Shown: positions 43,557 through 51,480 of the stretch, in pieces | How the letters are laid out: every line of letters starts with the position of its first letter | Position numbering within the stretch: position 1 is the stretch's first letter | Assembly (NCBI RefSeq): GCF_021496665.1 | Contig: NZ_CP071246.1 | Coordinates: 62,001 to 126,000, forward strand | Direction of reading: 5' to 3' | DNA: 64,000 bases | Source: Corynebacterium sp. CNCTC7651 | GTDB taxonomy: Bacteria > Actinomycetota > Actinomycetes > Mycobacteriales > Mycobacteriaceae | The notes under the pieces: generated by a model | Database searches by the model: none | Told to the model about the DNA's origin: nothing | What the model saw: the letters and a program-made list of their open reading frames with translations, nothing else | Translations under genes and position numbers: made by a program

Positions 43557-44501
43557 TTATGGGTTGGTGGTTAGTGGTTGGGGGCTGGGGTGTGTGGTGG
43601 TGGTTGTGCGGATGATGGTGACTTCTCTGGGCAGTCCGGTTGGGGTTTTGGGTGGTGTGTGGATGCGTCCTTCTTCTAGGGCATCCTGGATGGCGTGGTG
43701 GCGGCTGGTTTGCAGTGTGCGCCAGGTGCCGTCGAGGACGCTTTGTGGGGTGTAGTAGTTGATCGCGCTGTTTGGCCGGCTGTTGTAGTTGGTGGTGAAG
43801 GTGCTGACCCAATTGGTGGCGTGGTCGATGGACGCGAACACTGGCGGGTAGTAGGGACTTCCTTTCATGGTGTGAAACAAAGACTCCATGTGGGGGTTGT
43901 CGTTGCTGGTGTGGGGGCGGCTGAAGGATTGGGTGATGCCGCGGGAGTGAAACAGCTCGGCGATGGTGGTGCTGGTCATCGAGGGGCCGTTGTCGGAGTG
44001 CACGGTGTGCACGTCGGGGTATTGGCTGAGGATGCGAGTGAACAGCTCGGTTGCGGCGCGGGTTTGTTCGCGCGGGGTGATGCTGGTGCCTACTACGGCT
44101 CGCGAGTACAGGTCGATCACGGTTAGGCAGGCGTAGTTCTGACTGATGCATGGTCCAGGTAGGAAGGTGATGTCCCAGCACAGCACTTGTCCCGGGGCCG
44201 TGGCGATGACGTGTGGGGGTGTTGTGCGTCCGCGTTTGGTGTTGTTGCGTCTGCGGGTGTGGGAGCGCTGTTTAAGCAGGCGCTGGTGTTGGCGGGCGGT
44301 GCGGTAGAAGCTGCTCAAGCTGGCGATGTATAACCCGTGGTTGTAGGCGTTGTAGTACGCGTCGTCGACGCTTGAATACGGGTTGGCGTCGAGCAGCGCC
44401 AGAATGTCGTCGACTTGCTGCTCGCTCAGACGGGGGATGTTGCGGGCGGTGTGCGGGGTGGGATTGGGCTTCGTCGGGCGGGGTTTACGGGCGTAGAACA
44501 C
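43557..44501 (-). CDS. Transposase OrfB (rve/DDE)
   Basis: 314 residues from the first ATG, but the frame is open further upstream and a probable fusion to OrfA would add segments such as KEEQRLIDALVSYG and LTKAQQLLRVSRSRVFYAR. The DDE core has Asp in LCWDITFLPG, Asp in HSDNGPSMTS and Glu in NPHMESLFHTMK, then NYNSRPNSAINYYTPQ. It cuts and joins DNA ends. Likely expressed by programmed frameshift from OrfA, as in IS3 elements. Confidence 0.85.
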   Translation of the reverse strand: MFYARKPRPTKPNPTPHTARNIPRLSEQQVDDILALLDANPYSSVDDAYYNAYNHGLYIASLSSFYRTARQHQRLLKQRSHTRRRNNTKRGRTTPPHVIATAPGQVLCWDITFLPGPCISQNYACLTVIDLYSRAVVGTSITPREQTRAATELFTRILSQYPDVHTVHSDNGPSMTSTTIAELFHSRGITQSFSRPHTSNDNPHMESLFHTMKGSPYYPPVFASIDHATNWVSTFTTNYNSRPNSAINYYTPQSVLDGTWRTLQTSRHHAIQDALEEGRIHTPPKTPTGLPREVTIIRTTTTTHPSPQPLTTNP

Positions 44502-44539
44502 CCGGCTGCGGCTGACGCGAAGCAGTTGCTGGGCTTTGG

Positions 44540-45475
44540 TTAGGGAGTGTCCGTAGGAGACGAGGGCGTCGATGAGGCGTTGTTCTTCCTTGAGACCAGT
44601 TTCATAGCGGCGTGTTTCGTCTTCGGATAAGGATTTTCCTCCGCGTCGTAGTCCACGCCAGGAAGATCGGGCATGGACGCTAAAGCTTTTCCCAGCGCAT
44701 CACTGGTCTGCCTCCACTTATCCAACTCCGCGTCTTGGCGCTGAAGCTTCTGGTTGGCCTTCGCCAACTCCCGCTTCAGCCGGTCGTTTTCGGCGAGCAT
44801 CCGCTCAACCTGCTTACGACTGCGCGTTGGGTCGTCATGCGTACCAGAGCCCACAATATCTGCCTTCCGTTTCAGCGCGTATTGCTCGATTGATCCGTCC
44901 GCCACCTTGGCGATCCATTTCGACATTTCCATATGCGTCAGCCCCAGCGCCACCAAAAACGCACCCTTCTCCCCGGCAGGAAGTGCCGCATAACTGCGCA
45001 CGAGGTACGTCATCGCACGCGGCGAGAGGCGGCTAGAGATGTCTTCTGTCAGCGCGTCGAGTTTGGCCTCAGCCGCAGACGGTAACCCGAGACGCTGCCC
45101 CCACTTGAACATCGTGGCGTTACTGAGCCCGTGGCGGGCTATCCATTTCCCTTTCGCCCCATAGGGCAAGTTGCGGTAGATCGCGACCATCTGCGCCTTC
45201 TGGGCTGGGGTGAAATCAAGGCCCCACCCCTTTTTCACACACGGAGCAAACACGAACGAGCCTGCGGCAAGTGTCACCACCACCGCATCATCGAGTAGCT
45301 CACCCGGATCCAAATACGTCACCGGAATACCGAGCACATCCCCAGCCCGCACCGCCACCCGACGCCGGCGCGGTGAACTGTCACCATTAGACGGCACCGC
45401 TACCTCCTGCGAATCCGAGCAGGCACCAAACGACACCGGCTGCGGCACCAAGCGAGGAACATCAAACGTGGCCAT
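44540..45475 (-). CDS. Long OrfA of the two-gene insertion sequence
   Basis: 311 residues from ATG 45475, preceded by GAGGAGG. Three HTH-like segments are seen: the TPAQKAQMVAIYRNLPYGAKG region with HGLSNATMFKWGQRLG, then ALGLTHMEMSKWIAKV. A coiled coil follows (RKQVERMLAENDRLKRELAK, extending about 40 residues). IS3 OrfA proteins are usually near 100 residues, so this one is about three times longer, with an extra N-terminal domain (SPRRRRVAVRAGDVLGIPV) of unknown role. The frame ends after entering an alternative reading frame near 44540-44600. Confidence 0.75.
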   Translation of the reverse strand: MATFDVPRLVPQPVSFGACSDSQEVAVPSNGDSSPRRRRVAVRAGDVLGIPVTYLDPGELLDDAVVVTLAAGSFVFAPCVKKGWGLDFTPAQKAQMVAIYRNLPYGAKGKWIARHGLSNATMFKWGQRLGLPSAAEAKLDALTEDISSRLSPRAMTYLVRSYAALPAGEKGAFLVALGLTHMEMSKWIAKVADGSIEQYALKRKADIVGSGTHDDPTRSRKQVERMLAENDRLKRELAKANQKLQRQDAELDKWRQTSDALGKALASMPDLPGVDYDAEENPYPKTKHAAMKLVSRKNNASSTPSSPTDTP

Positions 45476-45579
45476 GAACAAACCTCCTCAGGTCTCTCGT
45501 TCACAACCAGCCTGACAGCAAGGGGGATGACAAACTCGTTCCGGGCCAGAGGCGCCCAGGATCGCTATCGGCCGCGGCT

Positions 45580-47235
45580 CTACTTGCCCACTCCAGGCAG
45601 GAAGCGCGGGACAACCTTGCCCACGGCGTTGCGGGGCAGCTCGTCGACGAAGTGGACGTCGCGCGGGATGGAGTGGTCCGCCAGGCGGGTGCGCACCCAC
45701 TCGCGGATGGCGTCGGCACGCAGGTGCTCGCCCTGCTCGTCGCCGCCGCGAACCACCCAGACGGCGATGCGTTTAAAAGTGGTGTCGTCGTCCACGCCGT
45801 ATGCGTACACGTCGTCGATACCCGGCATGTCTTCCAGCACTTCCATCACGGATTGCGGGTGGACGTTCTCGCCGCCGACGATGATCATGTCGTCGTTGCG
45901 GGAGAGCACGTGCAGGAAGCCGTCCTCGTCGAAGTAACCCAGGTCGCCGATCTCCACCAGCCCGTCAATGGTCACCATCTCGGTGTTGGGGTTGGTGTAG
46001 CCCTTCAGCGCCGTCTCGTTGTACAGGAAGATGCGGCCGGTTTCGCCTTGGGGGACAACGTTGCCGTCATCGTCGTAAAGCTTGAGAATCGTGCCCGGCG
46101 GTACCTTGCCCACGATGGAGGGGTCCGCCTGCATCTGTGCGGGGGTTGCGGCGGCGGCGAGGGCGAGCTCGGTGGAGCCGTAGATGTTGGCCAGGATGGG
46201 GCCGAAGCGCGCGGTGGTGCGGCGCAGCAGTGCGGGGGTGACGGCGTTGCCGGCGGTGGCCAGGTAGCGCAAGCTGGAGGTGTCGAAGCTCTCGTTGCCC
46301 TCAAGGTCCAGCATCTGCTTGAAAAAGATGGGGGAGGAGATCAGCCCGTCGCAGCGGAAATCCTCAATCTGTCGGTAGCAGGCCTCCGCGTCGAAGATGC
46401 GGCGCGTGACAATTGTGGAGCGCGTGGCCAGCGCCACCTGCAGCGCGGACCAGCCCCACGTGTGGAAGATCGATGCGGAGAGCTGCACGGTGTCGCCCGC
46501 GCGCCACGGAATCGCCTCCAGGTACCCGGCCACCACAAACGGCATCCGCGGCTCGGGGCGCACGATGCCCTTCGGGATGCCAGTGGTTCCGGAGCTCATC
46601 AGCACCAGGTTGCCGTGCTTGGGCTTTCGGGGCAATTGCGTATCGACGTTCGGTTGCACCACGATATCCCGAATCGACAGCCCGTCCGCTCCGCCCTCAG
46701 TGAAGGCGCGGACGACGGTGATGCCGTCCATGACGGGTGCGGAGGTGGGGAGGCGGTCTGCGAATTCATCGTCGATGAACAGGACGTTGATGTTGTTTTC
46801 TTCGAAGATGCCGCGCAGCTGCTCCGGCGAGGAGCCGATGTTGAGCAGGAAGATGTGGCCGCCGGCGTACCCCTTGGCGCCCAGCGGCAGGATGATGCCG
46901 CGGCCGTTGCGGGCCATGACACCGATGCGCAGTTCCTCTAGACCGCGGTCCCGCTGCACGCCCAAGAGCCAGTGCGCGAGTATGCGCGTTTGGGCGCGGA
47001 GTTGGCGGTAGGAAAGCACGCCGTCATCGTCAATCAGGGCAGTGCGATCCGGCACGGCCGCTGCGCCCTGCTCGATTTCGCGGGCGGTGGTGAACCAGTA
47101 GCGGGACAGGTTGGGTAGCAGCGCGGCTGCGGCGCGCGGGCCGCCCTCGGCGCTGACGATGCCGGAGCGGACGACGGCCGGCACGAAGCGGGCGAACGAT
47201 TTCAGCAGAAATGCGGGATGTTCTGTGGGGCGCAT
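45580..47235 (-). CDS. Acyl-CoA synthetase / AMP-forming ligase
   Basis: 551 residues. ANL superfamily: the P-loop LMSSGTTGIPKGI (about residues 213-225), the A5 motif NIYGSTE, the A7/A8 region GDLGYFDEDGFLHVLSRNDD, and the catalytic Lys in RNAVGKVVP near the C-terminus. Activates a fatty acid with ATP and CoA; location beside envelope genes suggests a lipid-biosynthetic or degradative FadD, but the chain specificity cannot be read. The two-gene insertion sequence lies directly downstream. Divergent from the SGNH hydrolase. Confidence 0.9.
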   Translation of the reverse strand: MRPTEHPAFLLKSFARFVPAVVRSGIVSAEGGPRAAAALLPNLSRYWFTTAREIEQGAAAVPDRTALIDDDGVLSYRQLRAQTRILAHWLLGVQRDRGLEELRIGVMARNGRGIILPLGAKGYAGGHIFLLNIGSSPEQLRGIFEENNINVLFIDDEFADRLPTSAPVMDGITVVRAFTEGGADGLSIRDIVVQPNVDTQLPRKPKHGNLVLMSSGTTGIPKGIVRPEPRMPFVVAGYLEAIPWRAGDTVQLSASIFHTWGWSALQVALATRSTIVTRRIFDAEACYRQIEDFRCDGLISSPIFFKQMLDLEGNESFDTSSLRYLATAGNAVTPALLRRTTARFGPILANIYGSTELALAAAATPAQMQADPSIVGKVPPGTILKLYDDDGNVVPQGETGRIFLYNETALKGYTNPNTEMVTIDGLVEIGDLGYFDEDGFLHVLSRNDDMIIVGGENVHPQSVMEVLEDMPGIDDVYAYGVDDDTTFKRIAVWVVRGGDEQGEHLRADAIREWVRTRLADHSIPRDVHFVDELPRNAVGKVVPRFLPGVGK

Positions 47236-47341
47236 GGTATCAAAGTAGCGAAAGAGGTTACTGTTGCGTATGTTACTGGTGTGACAAGGGTGCGTGTCGC
47301 GCTAAGCGGCGGCCTTACCCTCGGGAGGAAAGGGTTTTCTC

Positions 47342-48196
47342 ATGCAAACTATCGCGCTTCGCAACAAACTTGCTACGGTCGCCGCCGCCGTGCTGGTCAC
47401 GCTGTGCGCCGTCGCCGGAATCGCTGTGTCCGCTGCGCCGGAGGCATCCGCCCAGCAGCGCAACCTAGTCATCTTCGGTGACTCCGTGATTTCGGACCCG
47501 AACGGCCCGCAATGGGCGGCCGGCAAACTGGGGCTGGATCCGCGCGGCTCTTCCAACGTGAACACGTGGTGCCCCACCTCGCCCACTAACTGGGGCCGCC
47601 AGGCAGCCAACCAGCTGGGCCTGCCTGCGTGGGACTACTCCTGCACCGGCACCGTGAGCATCCAGAAGGGCCCGCAGTTCGCCTCCCAGGTCACCCGCGC
47701 GGTGAACGACGGCGGCCTGAACCGCAACACCGCCCGCGTCATCATCTCTACCGGGTTCAACGACACCTATCACAACGACGGCCGCGACGCCGCAGCCTTC
47801 CGCCGCGACTGGGTCGCAGCCATGATCCCGGAGATCAACCGCATCAAGGCCGCCGCGCCGAACGCGCGCATCCAGATCGTCGGCTACCCCAAGATCACCT
47901 GGAACGGCAACGTCTGCCTCTTCCACATCGCGCCGAACAGGCACGACACCACCCCGTTCCCGGCGGTTGCGAGCTGGGAGGATTCGATCCAGTGGGCGCA
48001 GGTTGACCTCGCGCGGGCAACGGGTGTTGAGTTCCTGGACCTCAAGCCATCCACCTGGAACAACAACATGTGCGCCCCGGACCACATGCGCATGTGGGCT
48101 GGCTTGGTGGACTTCTACGGTGGCCCGGGCAACCTGCCCATCCACGTCAACGCGCGCGGCCACCAGCACGTCGCCGGCGTGATCGCGGCGTCCTAG
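47342..48196 (+). CDS. Secreted SGNH/GDSL hydrolase
   Basis: 284 residues. Signal peptide of about 38 residues ending EASAQ. SGNH blocks: block I FGDSV with the nucleophile Ser (about residue 47), block III STGFND, and block V HVNARGHQH with the catalytic His. Four Cys in the mature part (CPTSP, YSCTG, NVCLF, NNMCAP) could form two disulfides. Probably an extracellular esterase or lipase acting on envelope lipids. GAGGAAAGGG precedes the ATG. Confidence 0.88.
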   Translation: MQTIALRNKLATVAAAVLVTLCAVAGIAVSAAPEASAQQRNLVIFGDSVISDPNGPQWAAGKLGLDPRGSSNVNTWCPTSPTNWGRQAANQLGLPAWDYSCTGTVSIQKGPQFASQVTRAVNDGGLNRNTARVIISTGFNDTYHNDGRDAAAFRRDWVAAMIPEINRIKAAAPNARIQIVGYPKITWNGNVCLFHIAPNRHDTTPFPAVASWEDSIQWAQVDLARATGVEFLDLKPSTWNNNMCAPDHMRMWAGLVDFYGGPGNLPIHVNARGHQHVAGVIAAS

Positions 48197-48227
48197 CGCG
48201 CGCCTGCGGCACCGCGCGCCAAACGTC

Positions 48228-48578
48228 CTAGCGCGAATCCCCCGCGCGCAGGTCCTCCGCCTCCGCGTTCTGCAGCGCCACCGCGCGGGCTAGGCGGGCG
48301 TAGCGCAGCTCCTGCTCGCGGAAGCGGGTCCAGGTGGAGATCGTCGTAAAGAAGAACGCGATGATCAGGATGTAGAGCATCAAGTCCGTGCCGCGATCCA
48401 CGCCCAGCCAGTTGGCCAGCACCGTCACATCGTCGGGACGCAAAATGGCCCACAGGGCTGCGAAGATGAGGACCACGAAGCCGATCTTCACCCACGCCTT
48501 CGCGTTGGCCTTCTTGCGGTTCTGGAAGAAGTACACCGCCAGCGCAACGGTGGCGATGATCAGGACGAGCTGAATCAC
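48228..48578 (-). CDS. DUF2304 membrane protein
   Basis: 116 residues with three membrane helices (MIQLVLIIATVALAVYFF; IGFVVLIFAALWAIL; LMLYILIIAFFFTTIS) and a polar C-terminal helix. DUF2304 proteins commonly lie next to a GT2 polyprenol-phosphate sugar transferase and may anchor it. Here the ATG overlaps the stop of the GT2 gene (48575-48578), supporting a functional pair. Confidence 0.85.
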   Translation of the reverse strand: MIQLVLIIATVALAVYFFQNRKKANAKAWVKIGFVVLIFAALWAILRPDDVTVLANWLGVDRGTDLMLYILIIAFFFTTISTWTRFREQELRYARLARAVALQNAEAEDLRAGDSR

Positions 48579-49264
48579 TTGAGCCTCCTTGCCACAATGC
48601 CGTCCGCGAGGATGTTCACGCCGTTGATCAGGGATTGGCCCTTGGACATGGAGTAATCGGTGTACAGGATGTCCACCGGCTGCTCCGTAACGCGCCAGCC
48701 CTTCTCATCAATCATGGTGACAATCTCGGAGGCGTGGGACATCCCGTTCATGCGGATGTTCATCTCATCCGCCACCTTCCTGTTAAAGGCGCGCAGGCCG
48801 TTGTGCGCGTCCGACAGCCCCAGCCGGCGGGTACGCGGGGAGAGCATGACCACAATCTGCAGCACCATGCGCTTGATCCACGGCACCTGCGAGTTGTCCT
48901 GGCCAGCGAAGCGGGTGCCCACAATGATGTCGTAGGGCTCGGTGCGCAGCCGCCCCACCATCGCCACCACATCTTTCACCTGGTGCTGGCCGTCCGCGTC
49001 GAAGGTGACAAAGTACTGCGCGCCGGGCTGCTTGCGGGCGTATTCCACGCCGGTTTGGATCGCCGCGCCCTGGCCCAGGTTCACCGGGTGGTTCACCAGC
49101 TTCGCCCCGGACGCGCGGATCGCCTCCGCAGAGTTGTCGGCGGACCCGTCGTTGACAGCGACGATGTTCGGGAACGTCTGGCGCGCGTTGGAGAGCACGT
49201 CGAAAATGACCGTGCCCTCGTTGTAGCAAGGCACGATCAGCCAAGTGTCCTCGTATCCGCTCAT
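48575..49264 (-). CDS. Family 2 glycosyltransferase (polyprenol-phosphate sugar synthase type)
   Basis: 229 residues. GT-A fold: LIVPCYNEGTVI, VNDGSADNSAEA, NLGQGAAIQTGVEYA and the metal-binding TFDADGQHQV. These are hallmarks of dolichol-phosphate mannose synthase-like enzymes that load a sugar onto a polyprenyl phosphate. No own membrane helix, so the overlapping DUF2304 protein is the likely anchor. Part of the rml-linked envelope cluster. Confidence 0.9.
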   Translation of the reverse strand: MSGYEDTWLIVPCYNEGTVIFDVLSNARQTFPNIVAVNDGSADNSAEAIRASGAKLVNHPVNLGQGAAIQTGVEYARKQPGAQYFVTFDADGQHQVKDVVAMVGRLRTEPYDIIVGTRFAGQDNSQVPWIKRMVLQIVVMLSPRTRRLGLSDAHNGLRAFNRKVADEMNIRMNGMSHASEIVTMIDEKGWRVTEQPVDILYTDYSMSKGQSLINGVNILADGIVARRLK

Positions 49265-49277
49265 GTCAGCCGTTAGG

Positions 49278-50087
49278 TTACCCCTCGCGGTGGAACAAGA
49301 GCGCGTACACGCGCCGAAGCAGCCCAGCTGGCAGCGCCCTGTACGCGGTGCGGGCGGCCAAGTTGAACACCGCGCGCGGCCTGCTCACCAGGCCATATTC
49401 CACCAGGTTGCGCTGCATCTGGCGTTCCGCGGCAAACATTTCCTTCCCGGTGCGGCGTTGAAACTGCGCGTCGGTGACCTGGAAATACGTCAGCGCCTCC
49501 GGCAGGTTGCGCAACTGCCACCCGCCGGCCAAAAGCCGCGCGTAGAGGTCATAATCCTCCATAAAGTGCACGTCGCGGTACCCGCCGACCTCCTTCACAG
49601 CCGCCGTGCGCAGCATCACCGACGGGTTGTTGATCGGCGAGTTCACCCTCGCGTAACCGGCCGGGTCCTCGGGCAGCGCCCGCACCTTGCCGGCATCCCC
49701 GGGCACCTCCCGGAACTCCTCCACGGCCGTGCCCACCGCGCCGACCTGGGGGTTACGCTCCAAAAACTCCGCCTGCACCGCAAAGCGCTCCGGCTTCGCC
49801 ACATCGTCCGAGTCCAGCCGCGCAGTGAACTCCGCCTCGATCGTCTCCAGCCCCGCCTGGGACGCCGGCCCAGACCCCACGTTCTGCGCAAGCCACACCA
49901 CCCGGGCATTGTGCTTTTCGACGTTCGCTTGCACCACGCCCAAAACCCCATCCGAAACGGGGCCGTCGAGCACAATCACAATCTCATCCGCCGGTCGCGT
50001 TTGCGCAGCCAACGAGTTCAGCGCGCGCTCGAAGTCGCCCGCTTTGGTGCCGTGGTAAGCGGTGATCAATGCCGCGATAGAAGTCAC
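49278..50087 (-). CDS. Family 2 glycosyltransferase, possibly rhamnosyltransferase
   Basis: 269 residues from GTG 50087, chosen because AGGGTGG lies upstream; GTG 50096 and 50093 are alternatives. GT2 motifs: ALITAYHGTKAGDFERAL, IVLDGPVSDGV, ARLDSDDVAKPERF and FMEDYDLYARLL (ED acid/base region). A C-terminal basic amphipathic helix may touch the membrane. It sits directly downstream of rmlA, so use of dTDP-rhamnose is a reasonable inference but not shown. Confidence 0.85.
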   Translation of the reverse strand: MTSIAALITAYHGTKAGDFERALNSLAAQTRPADEIVIVLDGPVSDGVLGVVQANVEKHNARVVWLAQNVGSGPASQAGLETIEAEFTARLDSDDVAKPERFAVQAEFLERNPQVGAVGTAVEEFREVPGDAGKVRALPEDPAGYARVNSPINNPSVMLRTAAVKEVGGYRDVHFMEDYDLYARLLAGGWQLRNLPEALTYFQVTDAQFQRRTGKEMFAAERQMQRNLVEYGLVSRPRAVFNLAARTAYRALPAGLLRRVYALLFHREG

Positions 50088-50110
50088 CGGCACCACCCTA
50101 GTCGTCAGCC

Positions 50111-50974
50111 CTAGTCCCGCGCCGCGTCCAGCAGGTAGCGGCCGTAGCCGGACTTCATCATCGGCTCTGCCAGCCGCTCGAGCGCCGCGGCGTCGATGAA
50201 GCCTTCGCGGAACGCGGCCACCTCGGGAGAGCCGATCACCGTGCCCGTACGTTTCTGCAGCACCTCCACGTACGCGCTGGCCTCCGTCATCGAATCGATG
50301 GTGCCGGTGTCCAGCCACACGTCGCCGCGGTGCAGGCGGTGCACCTTCAGGCGCCCCTGCTCCAGGTACGCCTCATTCACGGAGGTGATCTCCAGCTCCC
50401 CGCGCGCGCTGGGTGTGATGGATTTGGCGATGTCCACCACCTGGTTGTCGTAGAAATACAGCCCCACCACGGCGAAATTGGATTTCGGATCCGCCGGCTT
50501 CTCCTCGATGGACAGCGCCGTGCCGTCGGCAGCGAACTCCACCACGCCGTAGCGCTGGGGGTCGGAGACCTCGTAGGCGAAGATGGCGCCGCCGTCAACG
50601 CCGCGGGTCTCGCCCAAAATGCGGGTGAGCTCGGTGCCGTCGAAAATATTGTCGCCCAGCACCAAGGCCACGTCGTCCTCGCCGATGAACTCCTCGCCGA
50701 TCAGAAACGCCTGCGCCAGCCCTTCGGGGGACGGCTGCACTGCGTAATGGAGCATGAGGCCGAGCTGGGAGCCGTCGCCAAGCAAGCGCTCAAAAGCGGG
50801 CCTGTCCTCCGGTGTGGTGATGATCAAGATCTCGCGGATGCCGGCGCCGATCAGGGTGGTCAGCGGGTAGTAGATCATCGGCTTGTCATAAATCGGCATC
50901 AGCTGTTTCGAGATGCCTTTGGTGATCGGGTACAGGCGTGTGCCTGAGCCGCCCGCGAGGATGATGCCCTTCAT
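50111..50974 (-). CDS. rmlA: Glucose-1-phosphate thymidylyltransferase
   Basis: 287 residues, normal for RmlA. The nucleotide-binding signature is [20 protein letters not shown] at the N-terminus, then [33 protein letters not shown] and [10 protein letters not shown]. First step of dTDP-L-rhamnose synthesis from glucose-1-phosphate and dTTP. The ATG is three bases from the stop of the preceding small envelope gene, indicating one operon rmlB-rmlCD-(small gene)-rmlA-GT2. Confidence 0.95.
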   Translation of the reverse strand: MKGIILAGGSGTRLYPITKGISKQLMPIYDKPMIYYPLTTLIGAGIREILIITTPEDRPAFERLLGDGSQLGLMLHYAVQPSPEGLAQAFLIGEEFIGEDDVALVLGDNIFDGTELTRILGETRGVDGGAIFAYEVSDPQRYGVVEFAADGTALSIEEKPADPKSNFAVVGLYFYDNQVVDIAKSITPSARGELEITSVNEAYLEQGRLKVHRLHRGDVWLDTGTIDSMTEASAYVEVLQKRTGTVIGSPEVAAFREGFIDAAALERLAEPMMKSGYGRYLLDAARD

Positions 50975-50977
50975 GGG

Positions 50978-51418
50978 CTAGAACGGCAGGGTAATGCCGA
51001 ACTGCTTGAGCATCTCGCGGTTCTGCGGGGTGTCCAGGTTCATGATCAGCGTGAGCACGCCGGTGATGATGCTGAGCACGAACAGGATCACCGAGGACGT
51101 GCGGACTTTGGAGAAGTCCCCGGAAGAGAACGCCTGGAGGATTTCCAGCTGGGAGTTCGCGCTGGTGGTGGTTGTGGTGGTTGCCGCCGTGGTGGTGGTC
51201 TTGCCCGCGGTCACGGTCGGTGTGACGGTCACGGTCTGGGTGACGGTGGGGCGGGAGCTAGTCGCCGTGGCGGCCGCGGAGGAGGTCACGCTGGACGCGC
51301 CGCTGGCCGGCGTGGCGGTTTCGGTGGCGGCGCCGGCGTTGCTCACCAGGACGGTGGCGCACATGGTGGCCGCCAGCGTTGCTGCGGCGGCGGTGCGGAA
51401 GGTGGACTTTGCGGTCAT
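50978..51418 (-). CDS. Small secreted Ser/Thr-rich protein, ends GITLPF
   Basis: 146 residues from ATG 51418; AAGGAGCCC precedes it. Signal peptide (STFRTAAAATLAATMCATVL, cleavage near GAA), then a low-complexity Thr/Ser/Ala region (residues about 35-90) suitable for O-glycosylation, then a membrane helix (SVILFVLSIITGVLTLIMNL) and the polar ending REMLKQFGITLPF. It is inserted between rmlCD and rmlA. The same C-terminal ending occurs in the protein at 4260. No known family recognised. Confidence 0.75.
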   Translation of the reverse strand: MTAKSTFRTAAAATLAATMCATVLVSNAGAATETATPASGASSVTSSAAATATSSRPTVTQTVTVTPTVTAGKTTTTAATTTTTTSANSQLEILQAFSSGDFSKVRTSSVILFVLSIITGVLTLIMNLDTPQNREMLKQFGITLPF

Positions 51419-51480
51419 GGTGGGCTCCTTATACAGACGCGTTGCTCCCCATAGTTTTAGCCCATCGCCCTGCCGTGTTG

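Larger units (their letters stand above)
43531..45517 (-). mobile_element. Two-gene rve-type insertion sequence
   Basis: The ends TGTCAAGTGGTTGTGAAC (43531) and, on the other strand, TGTCAGGCTGGTTGTGAAC (from 45517) are imperfect inverted repeats. No short target duplication is visible directly at these ends; instead a 17-bp direct repeat flanks the element at slightly greater distance (43474 and 45528). It encodes an unusually long OrfA and an OrfB with a DDE core. Confidence 0.72.
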
